Origin: Nakamurella aerolata | GTDB lineage: Bacteria; Actinomycetota; Actinomycetes; Mycobacteriales; Nakamurellaceae | Direction of reading: 5' to 3' | DNA: 64,000 bases | Assembly (NCBI RefSeq): GCF_013002705.1 | Contig: NZ_JABEND010000005.1 | Coordinates: 1-64,000, forward strand | Part shown: positions 1 through 8,618 of the stretch, one piece after another | How the letters are laid out: every line of letters begins with the position of its first letter | Position numbering within the stretch: the first letter of the stretch is position 1 | Notes under the pieces: generated by a model | The model's database searches: none | What the model saw: the letters and a program-made list of their open reading frames with translations, nothing else | What the model was told of the DNA's origin: nothing | Translations under genes and position numbers: made by a program

Positions 1-226
1 CGCGACGATCGACACCTGGTGGCCCGCGATCCAGATCGCCCTGACCGAGGGCGTCAGCAACGCCCGTACCGAGGGCTACAACCGGATCATCAAACAAACC
101 AAACGCGTGGCCTGCGGGTTCCGCAACATGACCAACTACCGAAGGCGCATCATGATCCACATCGCCGTCACCCGACAGCGACCGACCGCAGCATGAACGA
201 CCCACCCCGCGGAAAGTCGAAGAGCC
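1..226 (+). mobile_element. Right end of an ISL3-family insertion sequence (truncated by the window edge)
   Basis: The element consists of the 3' end of a transposase gene followed by a terminal inverted repeat. The sequence GGAAAGTCGAAGAGCC at 211-226 is the reverse complement of a GGCTCTTC-starting terminus, which is characteristic of ISL3-family ends. The next eight bases, AGCTTACG (227-234), would be one copy of an 8-bp target duplication, but the left end lies outside the window, so this cannot be confirmed. It marks the left flank as a place where mobile DNA has inserted. Confidence 0.75.
2..196 (+). CDS. ISL3-family transposase, C-terminal fragment
   Basis: The reading frame is open from the left edge and ends in TGA at 194-196, giving 64 codons. 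It contains NARTEGYNRIIKQTKR, then a CGFRNMTNYRRRI stretch. This is the conserved C-terminal part of the DDE domain of ISL3 transposases, with the final E of the catalytic triad in ARTEGYN. The gene starts outside the window, so I cannot say whether the whole gene is intact. It sits directly inside the terminal inverted repeat at 211-226. Confidence 0.8.
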   Translation, partial: ATIDTWWPAIQIALTEGVSNARTEGYNRIIKQTKRVACGFRNMTNYRRRIMIHIAVTRQRPTAA

Positions 227-321
227 AGCTTACGTGCATATCGAATGCACATGCTGGGCCCACCAGTGCCGCGACGACGCATCCTACCTGCGGGTATCGA
301 CGGAAGCTTCGCGACTGGAGA

Positions 322-1233
322 TTAGGCACCCCGGGCGAAGGATTCATGATGAAGCGCCAGTAGGTCAGGGTTTGGCCACTCACTTCTTGACCTGGGCAAC
401 GCCCGCAACCGCTGGCCGTGGAGTCGCTTGAGCCCGTGCTCGAGCAGGGGACCGTCGATCTCGACCAGGATGTCCGAGCGAATCTGGATGTCAAGGTCAG
501 GTGTAACACCAAGGATGCCAGCGTCGTAGGCCGCATGGTGAATCTTGCACATGGCGAGTCCATTTCGGACGGCCGCGCCTCCGAGTTCATGGCGATCCGC
601 AACAATATGCGCGGCGTCGAGCAAGACAGCGTGCGCTAGAGCGCAGACCGAGCATCGATACTCGTAGGCACGCATCACCATGCTTCGAAACACGGGTTGA
701 TGCAGCCGTCGCATCACCTCAGCACGAACATACCGACGAAGTGTCTCCTCGATGACAGACTCCGGCTGCATGGACTGTAGGCCGTCGGTCGCGACCACGA
801 ACTGATGCGAATCCGGTTCCTCGCCGATGAGGTACACAGGGTAGATCGGCTTGTACTGGGCAGGGCCAACGCCCCAGAACCAGATCAGTGGCGCCCGCTT
901 ATTCATTGCGTGACGAAGCGCGCGGTTCTCGAAATGGTTGCCGTCCTTGCCGCGCCACTTGTACCGCAGGAACCCGTCCGCTCCGACTGCATCGTCGTAT
1001 GGACGAACCTGCTCGTTGCGACGCCAGACGGTTCGTATCGATAGTGCCGCCACAAGCTCCTTCGGCTTACGGATCCCGAGCTGGCGATCCATGAGTCGGA
1101 AGGCGACCCCCTGGAACTCGAAATCAGCGATCTCGTCGGTTGACAACGCGTCACACCCGTCTGCCGTCCGTCGGGCCAACCAGTCCATCGCAGCGACGCG
1201 CAACTCGAGGTCGCGGTGATCGTCCCAGGTCAT
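322..1233 (-). CDS. HNH endonuclease-domain protein
   Basis: The protein is 303 aa if it starts at the ATG at 1233 (MTWDDHRDLEL). A longer frame exists upstream, but this start gives the more natural N-terminus. The C-terminal third carries an HNH nuclease fold: a CSVC zinc half-site, DAAHI with the first histidine, NGLAMCKIHH with the asparagine and second histidine, and a terminal LALHHESFA. The N-terminal 190 residues match nothing I can name. Such proteins are common as stand-alone restriction or defence nucleases and near mobile elements, and this one lies about 100 bp from an ISL3 end. No methyltransferase partner is visible. A defence role is inference only. Confidence 0.75.
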   Translation of the reverse strand: MTWDDHRDLELRVAAMDWLARRTADGCDALSTDEIADFEFQGVAFRLMDRQLGIRKPKELVAALSIRTVWRRNEQVRPYDDAVGADGFLRYKWRGKDGNHFENRALRHAMNKRAPLIWFWGVGPAQYKPIYPVYLIGEEPDSHQFVVATDGLQSMQPESVIEETLRRYVRAEVMRRLHQPVFRSMVMRAYEYRCSVCALAHAVLLDAAHIVADRHELGGAAVRNGLAMCKIHHAAYDAGILGVTPDLDIQIRSDILVEIDGPLLEHGLKRLHGQRLRALPRSRSEWPNPDLLALHHESFARGA

Positions 1234-1319
1234 GGCTACATCGTGGCACTTCAACCCGTCTGACGCCTCAGATGTGACCCGGGTACACGCGCCGTTGGCG
1301 CACGACGAAACGGCGGTCC

Positions 1320-1357
1320 TTAATTGGTTGCCGACACCCAACGGCGATCCCTACCGT
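1320..1357 (+). promoter_or_regulatory. Predicted erm promoter with AT-rich WhiB7-like element
   Basis: TTGCCG at 1328-1333 and TACCGT at 1352-1357 form a -35/-10 pair with an 18-base spacer. TTAATT at 1320-1325 is an isolated AT run just upstream of the -35. WhiB7-dependent actinobacterial promoters are known to have an AT-rich element in this position, and erm(37) belongs to the WhiB7 regulon in Mycobacterium tuberculosis. The -10 box ends 7 bases before the ATG at 1365, so the transcript would start at or next to that codon. Assigning WhiB7 is inference; no whiB7 gene is in the window. Confidence 0.45.
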
Positions 1358-1364
1358 GGGCGAC

Positions 1365-1445
1365 ATGTTCATGGTCTTTGTGATGGTGCGTCGTGTCCGC
1401 GGGCGGGGAGAGCCGGCGGGCGTGGGGATGGCATCCGCTTACTGA
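1365..1445 (+). CDS. Candidate erm leader peptide ORF (26 codons)
   Basis: A short frame starts at the ATG at 1365, encodes MFMVFVMVRRVRGRG and continues to TGA at 1443-1445. It overlaps the erm start codon (GTG, 1393) in another frame. Inducible erm genes usually have short upstream leader ORFs on which macrolide-bound ribosomes stall. Hydrophobic IFVI-type and Arg-X-Arg motifs are known stall signals, and this peptide contains both a VFVM run and RVR. The ATG is 7 bases after a TACCGT -10 box, so it may be translated from a leaderless mRNA. The ORF could be fortuitous; the overlap and the motifs make it worth testing. Confidence 0.4.
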   Translation: MFMVFVMVRRVRGRGEPAGVGMASAY

Positions 1446-1950
1446 CAGCTGGGCGCGGCGGGTGGTCGCGGAGGCGGACGTCGGCGAGGGCGATGTGGTG
1501 GTGGATCTGGGCGCGGGAGCGGGAGCGCTCGCGGCGCCGCTGCTGCGGGCGGGAGCGCGCGTCACCGCCGTGGAACTGCACCGGCGCAGGGCCGAGCAGC
1601 TGCGGCGCAGGTTCGGCGACAACGAGAACTTCCGGCTCTTGGTGACCGACGCGGCGGCGTTCAGGTTGCCGCAGCGGCCGTTTCGGGTCGTCGCGAGTGT
1701 GCCGTACTCCTCCGCGTCGGCGATCGTTCGCCGGCTGCTGGCACGCGACAGCCTGCTGGTGCAGGCGGACATTGTCGTCCAGCGGCAGTTCGCGCGGCGC
1801 GTCGTCGAGGGCGGGCTGAACGCTCGCGGGCAGGGACGGTTCAGGGGGGAGATCGTTCGGCCACTCCCCCGGTCGGCCTTCCGGCCGCCGCCGCGGGTGG
1901 ACTCGGTGCTGCTGCGGATCAGTCGCGGCCGCCCACCCCGCCGGCGTTAG
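1393..1950 (+). CDS. erm: Erm(37)-like 23S rRNA adenine N6-methyltransferase
   Basis: A 185-aa class I SAM methyltransferase predicted to methylate 23S rRNA around A2058 and so confer macrolide-lincosamide-streptogramin resistance. The N-terminus (MSAGGESRRAWGWHPL) resembles the short mycobacterial Erm(37). Like that enzyme it lacks the C-terminal helical domain of the usual 240-280-aa Erm proteins. The SAM motif is DLGAGAGALAAPLL (about residues 38-51), followed by the acidic VTAVEL. The catalytic loop reads SVPY instead of the NLPF/NPPY of the family, an Asn-to-Ser change at a key position. The C-terminal FRPPPRVDS is typical of the family. The start is GTG. It is convergent with the lactonase gene, only 6 bp away. 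Confidence 0.8.
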   Translation: MSAGGESRRAWGWHPLTDSWARRVVAEADVGEGDVVVDLGAGAGALAAPLLRAGARVTAVELHRRRAEQLRRRFGDNENFRLLVTDAAAFRLPQRPFRVVASVPYSSASAIVRRLLARDSLLVQADIVVQRQFARRVVEGGLNARGQGRFRGEIVRPLPRSAFRPPPRVDSVLLRISRGRPPRRR

Positions 1951-1956
1951 CGACGC

Positions 1957-3024
1957 TCAGCTCGGCAACAGACACGCCGGCGAACCGGCGGGCACCCGCT
2001 GCACCGATTCGCCGGGCAGTCCGTCGGCGTCACGTGGCAGCACCGCGATGTCGCCGGAACGCTGGTTGGCGACCAGCAGCACCCGGCGGTCGCCCAGCGT
2101 GGTCGGCAGGTGATGGCGGGGCCAGTCGCCGCCGGACGAAACCCGCGACAGCACAGCGGGTTCCTGGTCAACCGACAGCGTCACGATCAGGTTCGCGCTG
2201 CGCACCCCGGCGTACAGCTTGCTGTTGTCCTCCGACAAGCACAGCTCGGCGGCCGCATCCGGCTCCCTACCTGCGCTCTCGGCGGTGTCTTCCAACAGCG
2301 ACACTCGGCTGGTGATCGCATAGCCGCCACCAGCCTCGGCAACGCCCTCGGCGTCACCGTCCGGATCGGCGTCCGGCGACAGCGTGATCACCTCGCACGA
2401 ATACTCGGTCACGACGAACAGCCGCCCGTCCGGGTGCAGCGCCAGGTGCCGTGGCCCGCTGCCCTCCGGCAACACCACCGCTCCGTCGTCCAGCAGCCCC
2501 ACCTGATCGTCCAACCGCCAGAAGCGGATGGTGTCGTGCCCCAGGTCGGCGCTGGCCACCCGGCCGTCACCCAGATACACCGACGAGTGCGCGCGGGACT
2601 GCCGCGGACGCTCCGGCGAATACGGATCGAGCCCCGGCTCCCCCACCGCCGACTGCCCCAGCCCGCCCTCGGCATCGACGTCGTAGCGGATCAGCTTCCC
2701 GTCGCCGTAACAGGCCGCCAGCAGCGCCGAATACTCCGGCACAAACGTCAACTGGCACACGATGTCTCCGGCCGGCACCGGGTCGCCGCACGGCCGCAGG
2801 CCCTCCTCGCCGTCGGACGAGAACTCCTGCACCTGACCCGTCATCTCCAGCGCCGCGTACACCATCGGCAGCTGCGGATGCGCCGTCAACCACGACGGCG
2901 AGTCCGCCTCGACCACGTCCCAGCTGTCACCGAGCAGACCGTCGGGCTCCGTTGCCACGGCGGCGATCCCGGTGGCAGCGCCGTCGCCGGAGGCGGTGTA
3001 CCCGCCGATCCAATACATGCTCAT
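1957..3024 (-). CDS. Lactonase-family beta-propeller protein (6-phosphogluconolactonase-like)
   Basis: A 355-aa protein starting MSMYWIGGYT. The first strand (YWIGGYT), RHLALHPDGRLFVVTE around the middle and a C-terminal blade match the seven-bladed lactonase (PF10282) family, which includes 6-phosphogluconolactonase YbhE/Pgl. GAGG 8 bases upstream of the ATG at 3024 supports this start. Members hydrolyse sugar lactones in the cytoplasm or have unknown substrates, so the exact substrate cannot be stated. It follows ftsQ on the same strand after 65 bp, where actinobacteria normally have ftsZ. It may be transcribed from the end of the cell-wall cluster but has no obvious functional link to it. 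Confidence 0.75.
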   Translation of the reverse strand: MSMYWIGGYTASGDGAATGIAAVATEPDGLLGDSWDVVEADSPSWLTAHPQLPMVYAALEMTGQVQEFSSDGEEGLRPCGDPVPAGDIVCQLTFVPEYSALLAACYGDGKLIRYDVDAEGGLGQSAVGEPGLDPYSPERPRQSRAHSSVYLGDGRVASADLGHDTIRFWRLDDQVGLLDDGAVVLPEGSGPRHLALHPDGRLFVVTEYSCEVITLSPDADPDGDAEGVAEAGGGYAITSRVSLLEDTAESAGREPDAAAELCLSEDNSKLYAGVRSANLIVTLSVDQEPAVLSRVSSGGDWPRHHLPTTLGDRRVLLVANQRSGDIAVLPRDADGLPGESVQRVPAGSPACLLPS

Positions 3025-3089
3025 CGCTGTCCTCACTTGTTGGTACTTGTTGGTCGCCCTGTCCGCAACGACGGCAACCGGCCGGGAAA

Positions 3090-3824
3090 CTACTTGACCG
3101 TCACCCGATCCGGGTTGGTCAGGTTGAACGTTGTCCCCTTCTCGTTCAGCAACAGCGCCAGCACCTGGGCCTTGCGCTGCGCCTGGGTGCCGTCGCCCCA
3201 GATCACCTTGCGACCGTCGTCGAGCACCAGCACCACCTCGTACGGGCTGCCGGCGGTGATGCTGGACACCAAGCGGGACACCGACTCCGGCAGGCTGTTC
3301 GCCACCGAGATGGCCGCCTTGGTGGCGGGGTCGCCAGGGCCAGGCGTCGCCAACTGCAGCACCGGCAGCGTCGCCGGCCGGCCGGTCTGCGCCAGGTACG
3401 GCAGCCCGGTGGAGTCCATCAGCCACCAGCGGCCGTTGGCCTGAGTGGTCGCCACCGGTACCCGCTGCTGCACTGTCACCTGCACCTGGTCGGGCCAGCG
3501 CCGCGTCACCGTCGCGTCGGCCACCTGCGGAATATCGGAGATCGAAGCGTCCAACGCCTCTAGATCGACCGACACCAGCGGCTTGCCGATCTCTTGTGCG
3601 GTGCGCTGCCGAACCTGTTGCGACACTTCGGCATCGGCGCCCATCACCGTTACCTGCCCGACCGCCAACCAGCTGCTGCGGTACAGCACGTACCAGCCGC
3701 CCGCCAGCAGGGTCAGTACCAGTGTGAACGCCAGCACCCACGGCCAGTTCCGGCGCCGGCGCGGCGAGCGCGGCCGCGCTGCCCTGCTCGCGCCCTGCTC
3801 CTGACGCTCGGTGGTTGCCGTCAT
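3090..3824 (-). CDS. ftsQ: Cell division protein FtsQ
   Basis: A 244-aa bitopic membrane protein of the divisome (FtsQ-FtsL-FtsB complex). It has an Arg-rich cytoplasmic N-terminus, one membrane segment at about residues 27-48 (WPWVLAFTLVLTLLAGGWYV), an extracytoplasmic POTRA domain starting around VGQVTVMGA, and the FtsQ domain with RRWPDQVQVTVQQRVPVA. The ATG overlaps the murC stop codon (ATGA), so the two genes are translationally coupled. The normal next gene, ftsZ, is absent; a lactonase gene follows. Confidence 0.9.
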   Translation of the reverse strand: MTATTERQEQGASRAARPRSPRRRRNWPWVLAFTLVLTLLAGGWYVLYRSSWLAVGQVTVMGADAEVSQQVRQRTAQEIGKPLVSVDLEALDASISDIPQVADATVTRRWPDQVQVTVQQRVPVATTQANGRWWLMDSTGLPYLAQTGRPATLPVLQLATPGPGDPATKAAISVANSLPESVSRLVSSITAGSPYEVVLVLDDGRKVIWGDGTQAQRKAQVLALLLNEKGTTFNLTNPDRVTVK

Positions 3825-5431
3825 CGGCCGTCCTCCCCACGCGCCGCAGGTCCGGTTCCAGCGGCATCATCACCAGCACCGGCAGGATCACCGGATCCCT
3901 TGACCGCCAACGCTTCCAGCAGCAGCGGGCCCACCGAGGTGATGTCGCCGGCGCCCATGGTGATGATCACGTCGCCGGGCCGCGCCAGCTCGGCGACCGC
4001 ACCGGCCGCGCTGCTCAGGTGCGGGTGGAACACCACCTGGGTGTCGCCGCCGATCCGGCCGCTGATCAGCTCTCCGGTGACGCCTGGCTCCGGATCTTCT
4101 CGCGCCCCATACACATCCAGCACCACCGCCACGTCGGCCCGGCCGAGCGCCTCGGCGAACTCGTCGGCAAACATCCGGGTTCTCGAGTACAGGTGCGGTT
4201 GGAACACCACCACCAACCGGCCGCCGTCCGGCACCACCGCGCGGGCCGCCGTCAGCTGCGCCCGCACCTTGGTCGGGTTGTGCGCGTAGTCGTCGTACAC
4301 GGCGACGTCGCCGGCCCTGCCCTTGAACTCGAACCGGCGCCGCACTCCCGAGTACGACGCCAACCCCTCGGCCATGGTCTGCGCCGGGACGCCGAGCTCG
4401 AGGCCGGCGCCCAGCGCCGCGGCGGCGTCCAAAAGCATGTGCTCACCAGGGAATTGCAGCTCGAGCCGGACCGGCGCCCCGCCGGGCACCGTGACCTCGG
4501 CGCTGATGGTGTGCCCGTCCCGCGTGGTCGGGCCGATGCGCAGGTCGACACCCGCACGCTGGCCGTAGCGGATCACCCGCGGCCCGGCACCAGGCGCGGC
4601 GGCCAGCCGCTCCAGCAGTTCCGCCACCCCCGGGTCGTCGCCGTCGGCGACCAGGAACCCGCCGGGTTGGATCCGGTCGACGAACTGATCGAACACCGCG
4701 GCGTAGGCCTCGGCGGTGCCGTGCTGGTCGAGGTGATCGGGCTCCAGGTTGGTGATCACCGCGCCGTGCGGGGTGAACGCCAGGAACGATCCGTCGGACT
4801 CGTCGGCCTCCGCGACGAACACGTCACCGGTGCCGTAGTGCGCGCCGGCGCCGGACTCGTTGAGCTCGCCGCCGATCGCGAATGATGGGTCCAGCCCGGC
4901 GTGCTGCAACGCCATCGTCAACATCGAGGTGGTGGTGGTCTTGCCGTGGGTTCCAGCGATGCAGACGCTGCGCAGGTCGGACATCAACGCCGCCAACGCT
5001 TCTGCCCGGTGCACCACGGGAATGCCGCGCTCGCGGGCGGCCGCCAGCTCCGGGTTGTCCGGCCGGATCGCGGTCGACACCACCACCGCGGTCGGTGGCT
5101 CGCCGAGCAGCTCGAGGTTCTCGGCGCGCTGCCCGATAGCGGTCGTCACCCCGCGCGCCGACAGGCCGGACACGATGTGGCTGCCCTTGGCGTCCGACCC
5201 GGACACCCGCGCGCCGCGGTCGGCCAGCAGCCGGGCGATCGCGCTCATCCCGGCGCCGCCGACGCCGATCAGGTGCACCCGATCCAGCGAAACCCCGCTG
5301 CTGGTCAGCGGAATCGCCGAGCGGCCGGCGCTGCCGACACCCGAGACACCGCCGGGAGCACCCGAAACATCACCGGCACCCGAAACATCGCCGGCACCGG
5401 TGCTGGGACCAGTGGGCGGGACGCCCGTCAT
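3821..5431 (-). CDS. murC: UDP-N-acetylmuramate--L-alanine ligase
   Basis: A cytoplasmic ATP-dependent ligase that adds L-alanine to UDP-MurNAc, about 536 aa. It has [17 protein letters not shown] near the start (UDP-MurNAc binding), [12 protein letters not shown] (P-loop) and [10 protein letters not shown] (C-terminal domain). I chose the ATG at 5431 because it overlaps the murG stop as ATGA; a GTG at 5440 in the same frame is possible. The first 45 residues before the Rossmann motif are a Gly/Ser/Val-rich low-complexity extension with a [14 protein letters not shown] duplication, and a similar disordered tail follows the C-terminal domain. Confidence 0.93.
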   Translation of the reverse strand: MTGVPPTGPSTGAGDVSGAGDVSGAPGGVSGVGSAGRSAIPLTSSGVSLDRVHLIGVGGAGMSAIARLLADRGARVSGSDAKGSHIVSGLSARGVTTAIGQRAENLELLGEPPTAVVVSTAIRPDNPELAAARERGIPVVHRAEALAALMSDLRSVCIAGTHGKTTTTSMLTMALQHAGLDPSFAIGGELNESGAGAHYGTGDVFVAEADESDGSFLAFTPHGAVITNLEPDHLDQHGTAEAYAAVFDQFVDRIQPGGFLVADGDDPGVAELLERLAAAPGAGPRVIRYGQRAGVDLRIGPTTRDGHTISAEVTVPGGAPVRLELQFPGEHMLLDAAAALGAGLELGVPAQTMAEGLASYSGVRRRFEFKGRAGDVAVYDDYAHNPTKVRAQLTAARAVVPDGGRLVVVFQPHLYSRTRMFADEFAEALGRADVAVVLDVYGAREDPEPGVTGELISGRIGGDTQVVFHPHLSSAAGAVAELARPGDVIITMGAGDITSVGPLLLEALAVKGSGDPAGAGDDAAGTGPAARGEDGR

Positions 5432-6807
5432 CGGCGCCACCCCCGCCAGCGGGTGTGCCGGCGCGGACCGGACTCGGCGGCCTCGGTGACGATCTCGGCC
5501 AGCTCGGCGCCGACGTCGTGCCCACCCACCGTTGTGGCCGCCTGCTGCATGCTGCGGAAACGCTGCGCCGCAGCGGGATCCGAGCCGGACAACAGCGGAA
5601 TCACCTGCTCGGCAACGGCTTCGGCGGTGAGGCCCGCGTTGTCGATGACGAACGCGCTGCCGGCATCGATCTGCCCGGTCGCGTTCAACCGCTGTTCGCC
5701 GTTGCCGTGCGGCAGCGGCACGTACACCGCAGGCAGCCCGACCGCCCCGATCTCGGCGACCGTCATCGCCCCGGAACGGCCGAGCACCAGATCGGCGGCG
5801 GCGAACGCCAGGTCCATCCGGTCCAGGTACGGCACCACGACGTACGGCGGCGCACTCTTCCCGGGCTGGGCCGATGACGCTGACGACGCTGACGACGCCG
5901 ACGACACCGGTGGCAGGGTGATCTCATTCTTGCGGCCGGCGGCGTGCAGCACCCCGACACCGGCGGCGGCGAACTGCGGCGCGGCGCCACTGACGGCGTC
6001 GTTGATGCGTTGCGCCCCTTGCGATCCACCCCATACCAGCAGGGTCGGCGCGTCCGGGTCGAGCCCGAAGAACTGGCGGGCCTGCGCACGCAGCGCTGCC
6101 CTGTCCAGGTTCGCCAGCTCCGGGCGCACCGGGATGCCGATCACCTTGGCGTTCGCCAACCCCGAGCCCTCGACCGCAGCCGCGACGGTGGTGGCGAACC
6201 TGGCACCGATCTTGTTGGCCAGCCCGGCGCGGGCGTTCGCCTCGTGGATGACGATCGGCACCCGGCGGCGCGCCGCCAGGTAGGCCGGCAGCGCGACGTA
6301 GCCGCCGAAGCCGACCACCACGTCGACATTGCGGTCGGCCATCACCTTGCGGGTGGCCTTGATGGCCTTGCGCAGCCGCGGCAGCAGCGTCAGCAAATCT
6401 TTGGAAGGCTTGCGCGGCAACGGCACCGGCGGGATCAGCTCGAGGTCGTAGCCGCGCTGCGGCACCAGCGTGGTCTCCAAACCACGTGGGGTGCCGAGCG
6501 CGGCGATCTGCACGGCGGGGTCGTCGGCGCGCAGCGCGTCGGCCACCGCCAGCGCCGGTTGGATGTGGCCCGCGGTGCCGCCACCGGCCAACAACACCGA
6601 CAGTGGTCGCCGGTCGGCGCTCGAACTGCCGGCGGCGCCGGCATCGCGGCCCGGTGCCGTCGGCGGGTTCACCCCGGACGGCCGCGCGCCGGACGAATGT
6701 GCGCCGGACGAGTGCGCAGTGGATGACTGCGCGCTGGACGAATTCACGCTGGGTGGGTTCACGCTGGACGAATTCACGCTGGATGGGTTCACGTTCTCAG
6801 AGTTCAT
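5428..6807 (-). CDS. murG: UDP-GlcNAc transferase MurG (lipid II synthesis)
   Basis: A GT28 glycosyltransferase at the inner face of the membrane that adds GlcNAc to lipid I to make lipid II. The glycine-rich loop [18 protein letters not shown] is at about residues 71-88, [11 protein letters not shown] follows, and the UDP-GlcNAc site includes [12 protein letters not shown] and [11 protein letters not shown]. At 459 aa it is longer than the usual 360-400. The extra length is a 68-residue Asn/Ser/Pro N-terminus built partly from a 30-bp repeat (6732-6795), plus a [11 protein letters not shown] insert near residue 300. The ATG overlaps the ftsW stop (ATGA). Confidence 0.93.
   Translation of the reverse strand: MNSENVNPSSVNSSSVNPPSVNSSSAQSSTAHSSGAHSSGARPSGVNPPTAPGRDAGAAGSSSADRRPLSVLLAGGGTAGHIQPALAVADALRADDPAVQIAALGTPRGLETTLVPQRGYDLELIPPVPLPRKPSKDLLTLLPRLRKAIKATRKVMADRNVDVVVGFGGYVALPAYLAARRRVPIVIHEANARAGLANKIGARFATTVAAAVEGSGLANAKVIGIPVRPELANLDRAALRAQARQFFGLDPDAPTLLVWGGSQGAQRINDAVSGAAPQFAAAGVGVLHAAGRKNEITLPPVSSASSASSASSAQPGKSAPPYVVVPYLDRMDLAFAAADLVLGRSGAMTVAEIGAVGLPAVYVPLPHGNGEQRLNATGQIDAGSAFVIDNAGLTAEAVAEQVIPLLSGSDPAAAQRFRSMQQAATTVGGHDVGAELAEIVTEAAESGPRRHTRWRGWRR
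6732..6795 (-). repeat. 30-bp tandem repeat inside the 5' end of murG
   Basis: About two copies of a 30-bp unit containing GACGAATTCACGCTGG and TGGGTTCACGCTGG. In frame it encodes alternating NSSSV and NPPSV blocks. The unit is a multiple of three, so copy-number change would lengthen or shorten the disordered MurG N-terminus without a frameshift. Confidence 0.7.
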
Positions 6808-8618
6808 GCGCTGCGCCTGCGGGGATCGCTGGGCGGATTCGGTTGCCGGGTGCGGGATTGGCCACCGCGACCGGTCGGCGGTGACACCGGCGAGGTCCGG
6901 CCGGAAGGGGCATTGCGCGGTTGCCGGAGCGGCGGTTGCTCCGGTCGCGATCGGGGTTGGTCGGTCCGCGATCGAGACTCGGCCCGGCCACCGGCGACCA
7001 CCCGCTGACCGCCACGCTTGGTCCGCCGTCCGGCGGCCTGATCGGCACGCGAACTCCCGGCACGCGAACCCGCGCCGCGGGAACGATCCGCACCAGGACG
7101 ATCGGCACCCGAACTCGCTGCGCGGGAACGATCGCCGCGTGGGCGGCCGGGCTGCGAACGCTCGTCACGCGGGCCGACGGGCGGCCGACGACCGCCGCCG
7201 CTCTCGGCCGTGACCGCGGCCCGGCCGGCACGCTCACGTTCAGCACGCTGACGGTCGGCACGCTGGCGGTCGGCCCGCTCGCGAGCGGCGATCTCCTTGC
7301 GCTTCTTGGCTTCCGCCCTGCGCTCGGCCCGAGCGGCGACCTTCTTCGCGGTGCGCTTGGGGGTGCTGCCAGAACCCGGCTCGGGCGGGTGAATACCGAG
7401 GAACCGGGCGACCGGCCCAGGACCACCGGCATGCAGCGCGGCCGCCGCTGCCGGCTCCCGCCGGGCCAGGTTGGCCAGCACCCCGAACGCCGTCATGGTC
7501 ACCACCAGCGACGAGCCGCCGGAAGAGATCAGCGGCAGCGTCAGGCCCGTCGTCGGCAACACCCCGACCACGTAACCGATGTTGATCGCGGCCTGCCCGA
7601 CCAGCCACACGGTGATCGACCCCGCGGCGATCTTGGCGAACGGGTCGACATTGCGGCGGGCGATGCGCAGCCCGGTGTAGGCCAGCGCGGCGAACATCGC
7701 GATGACAAGGCCGGCGCCGATCAGCCCGAGCTCCTCACCGATGATCGCGAAGATGAAATCGGAATCGGCGAACGGCAACCAGCGCCACTTCTGCACCGAA
7801 TTACCAAGCCCTACACCGAAAATGCCGCCGCGGCCCATCCCGTACAGACCCTGGAACAGCTGGAAGCTGGCGTCCGGATCTTTCGCGGGGTTGACGAACG
7901 CCAGCAGCCGCGCCATCCGGTAGTCGGCTGAGGTGGCCAGGTACAGCATGCCGCCGACGGCCAGCACCGCCGCAAGGCTGTACAGCCACAGCGGCGCCCC
8001 GGCGAACCACATCACCGCGCCCAGCACAATGGCCAGCACAATCAGCGTGCCCAGGTCCGGCTGCAGCATCACCAACAGCGCGATCAACCCGGCCACCGGG
8101 ATCACCGGGATCAGCAACTGCTTCAAAGACCCCAGCGACGAACGCTTCGCGGCGAAAACGTGCGCCGCCCACAGCAACAACGCGAGCTTGGCGAACTCAC
8201 TGGGCTGCAACGAGAATCCGCCGCCCAGCGAAATCCAGCTGCGCGCGCCGTTGGTCATCTTGCCGACGACAAGCACCGCAGCCAACAGCACCAGGCTGAC
8301 CATGACGAAGGCCGTTGACCAGGCCCGCACCACCCGCACCGGTAGCCGCACCGCCACCATGAAACCGATGGCGCCGATCACCGCAAAGATCAACTGCCGC
8401 TGGAACACTGAGAACGACGAGTTGTCGCAGACCTGCGGTCCGTCCTTCGGACCCAGATTGGCCAGGCACGAGGTGTACGACACCACCGACGACGAAGACA
8501 GCACCATGATCAGCCCGGTCACCAGCAGCAGCGACATCAGCGCCACCACCAGGTGGAAGGACGTCATCGGCCGGTCCAGCCAGCCCTTGAGCCGGCGGCC
8601 GACAGCGGCGGGCGTCAC
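6804..8618 (-). CDS. ftsW: Peptidoglycan glycosyltransferase FtsW (SEDS family)
   Basis: An integral membrane SEDS polymerase that builds septal glycan strands from lipid II together with FtsI. The SEDS domain covers about residues 15-395 with roughly ten membrane segments. It includes [22 protein letters not shown] in the catalytic extracytoplasmic part, [15 protein letters not shown], and [17 protein letters not shown] long Arg/Ala/Gly-rich cytoplasmic tail of about 200 residues follows, far longer than in most FtsW proteins. The start overlaps the murD stop and the stop overlaps the murG start, so it is tightly coupled in the operon. Confidence 0.93.
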   Translation of the reverse strand: MTPAAVGRRLKGWLDRPMTSFHLVVALMSLLLVTGLIMVLSSSSVVSYTSCLANLGPKDGPQVCDNSSFSVFQRQLIFAVIGAIGFMVAVRLPVRVVRAWSTAFVMVSLVLLAAVLVVGKMTNGARSWISLGGGFSLQPSEFAKLALLLWAAHVFAAKRSSLGSLKQLLIPVIPVAGLIALLVMLQPDLGTLIVLAIVLGAVMWFAGAPLWLYSLAAVLAVGGMLYLATSADYRMARLLAFVNPAKDPDASFQLFQGLYGMGRGGIFGVGLGNSVQKWRWLPFADSDFIFAIIGEELGLIGAGLVIAMFAALAYTGLRIARRNVDPFAKIAAGSITVWLVGQAAINIGYVVGVLPTTGLTLPLISSGGSSLVVTMTAFGVLANLARREPAAAAALHAGGPGPVARFLGIHPPEPGSGSTPKRTAKKVAARAERRAEAKKRKEIAARERADRQRADRQRAERERAGRAAVTAESGGGRRPPVGPRDERSQPGRPRGDRSRAASSGADRPGADRSRGAGSRAGSSRADQAAGRRTKRGGQRVVAGGRAESRSRTDQPRSRPEQPPLRQPRNAPSGRTSPVSPPTGRGGQSRTRQPNPPSDPRRRSA

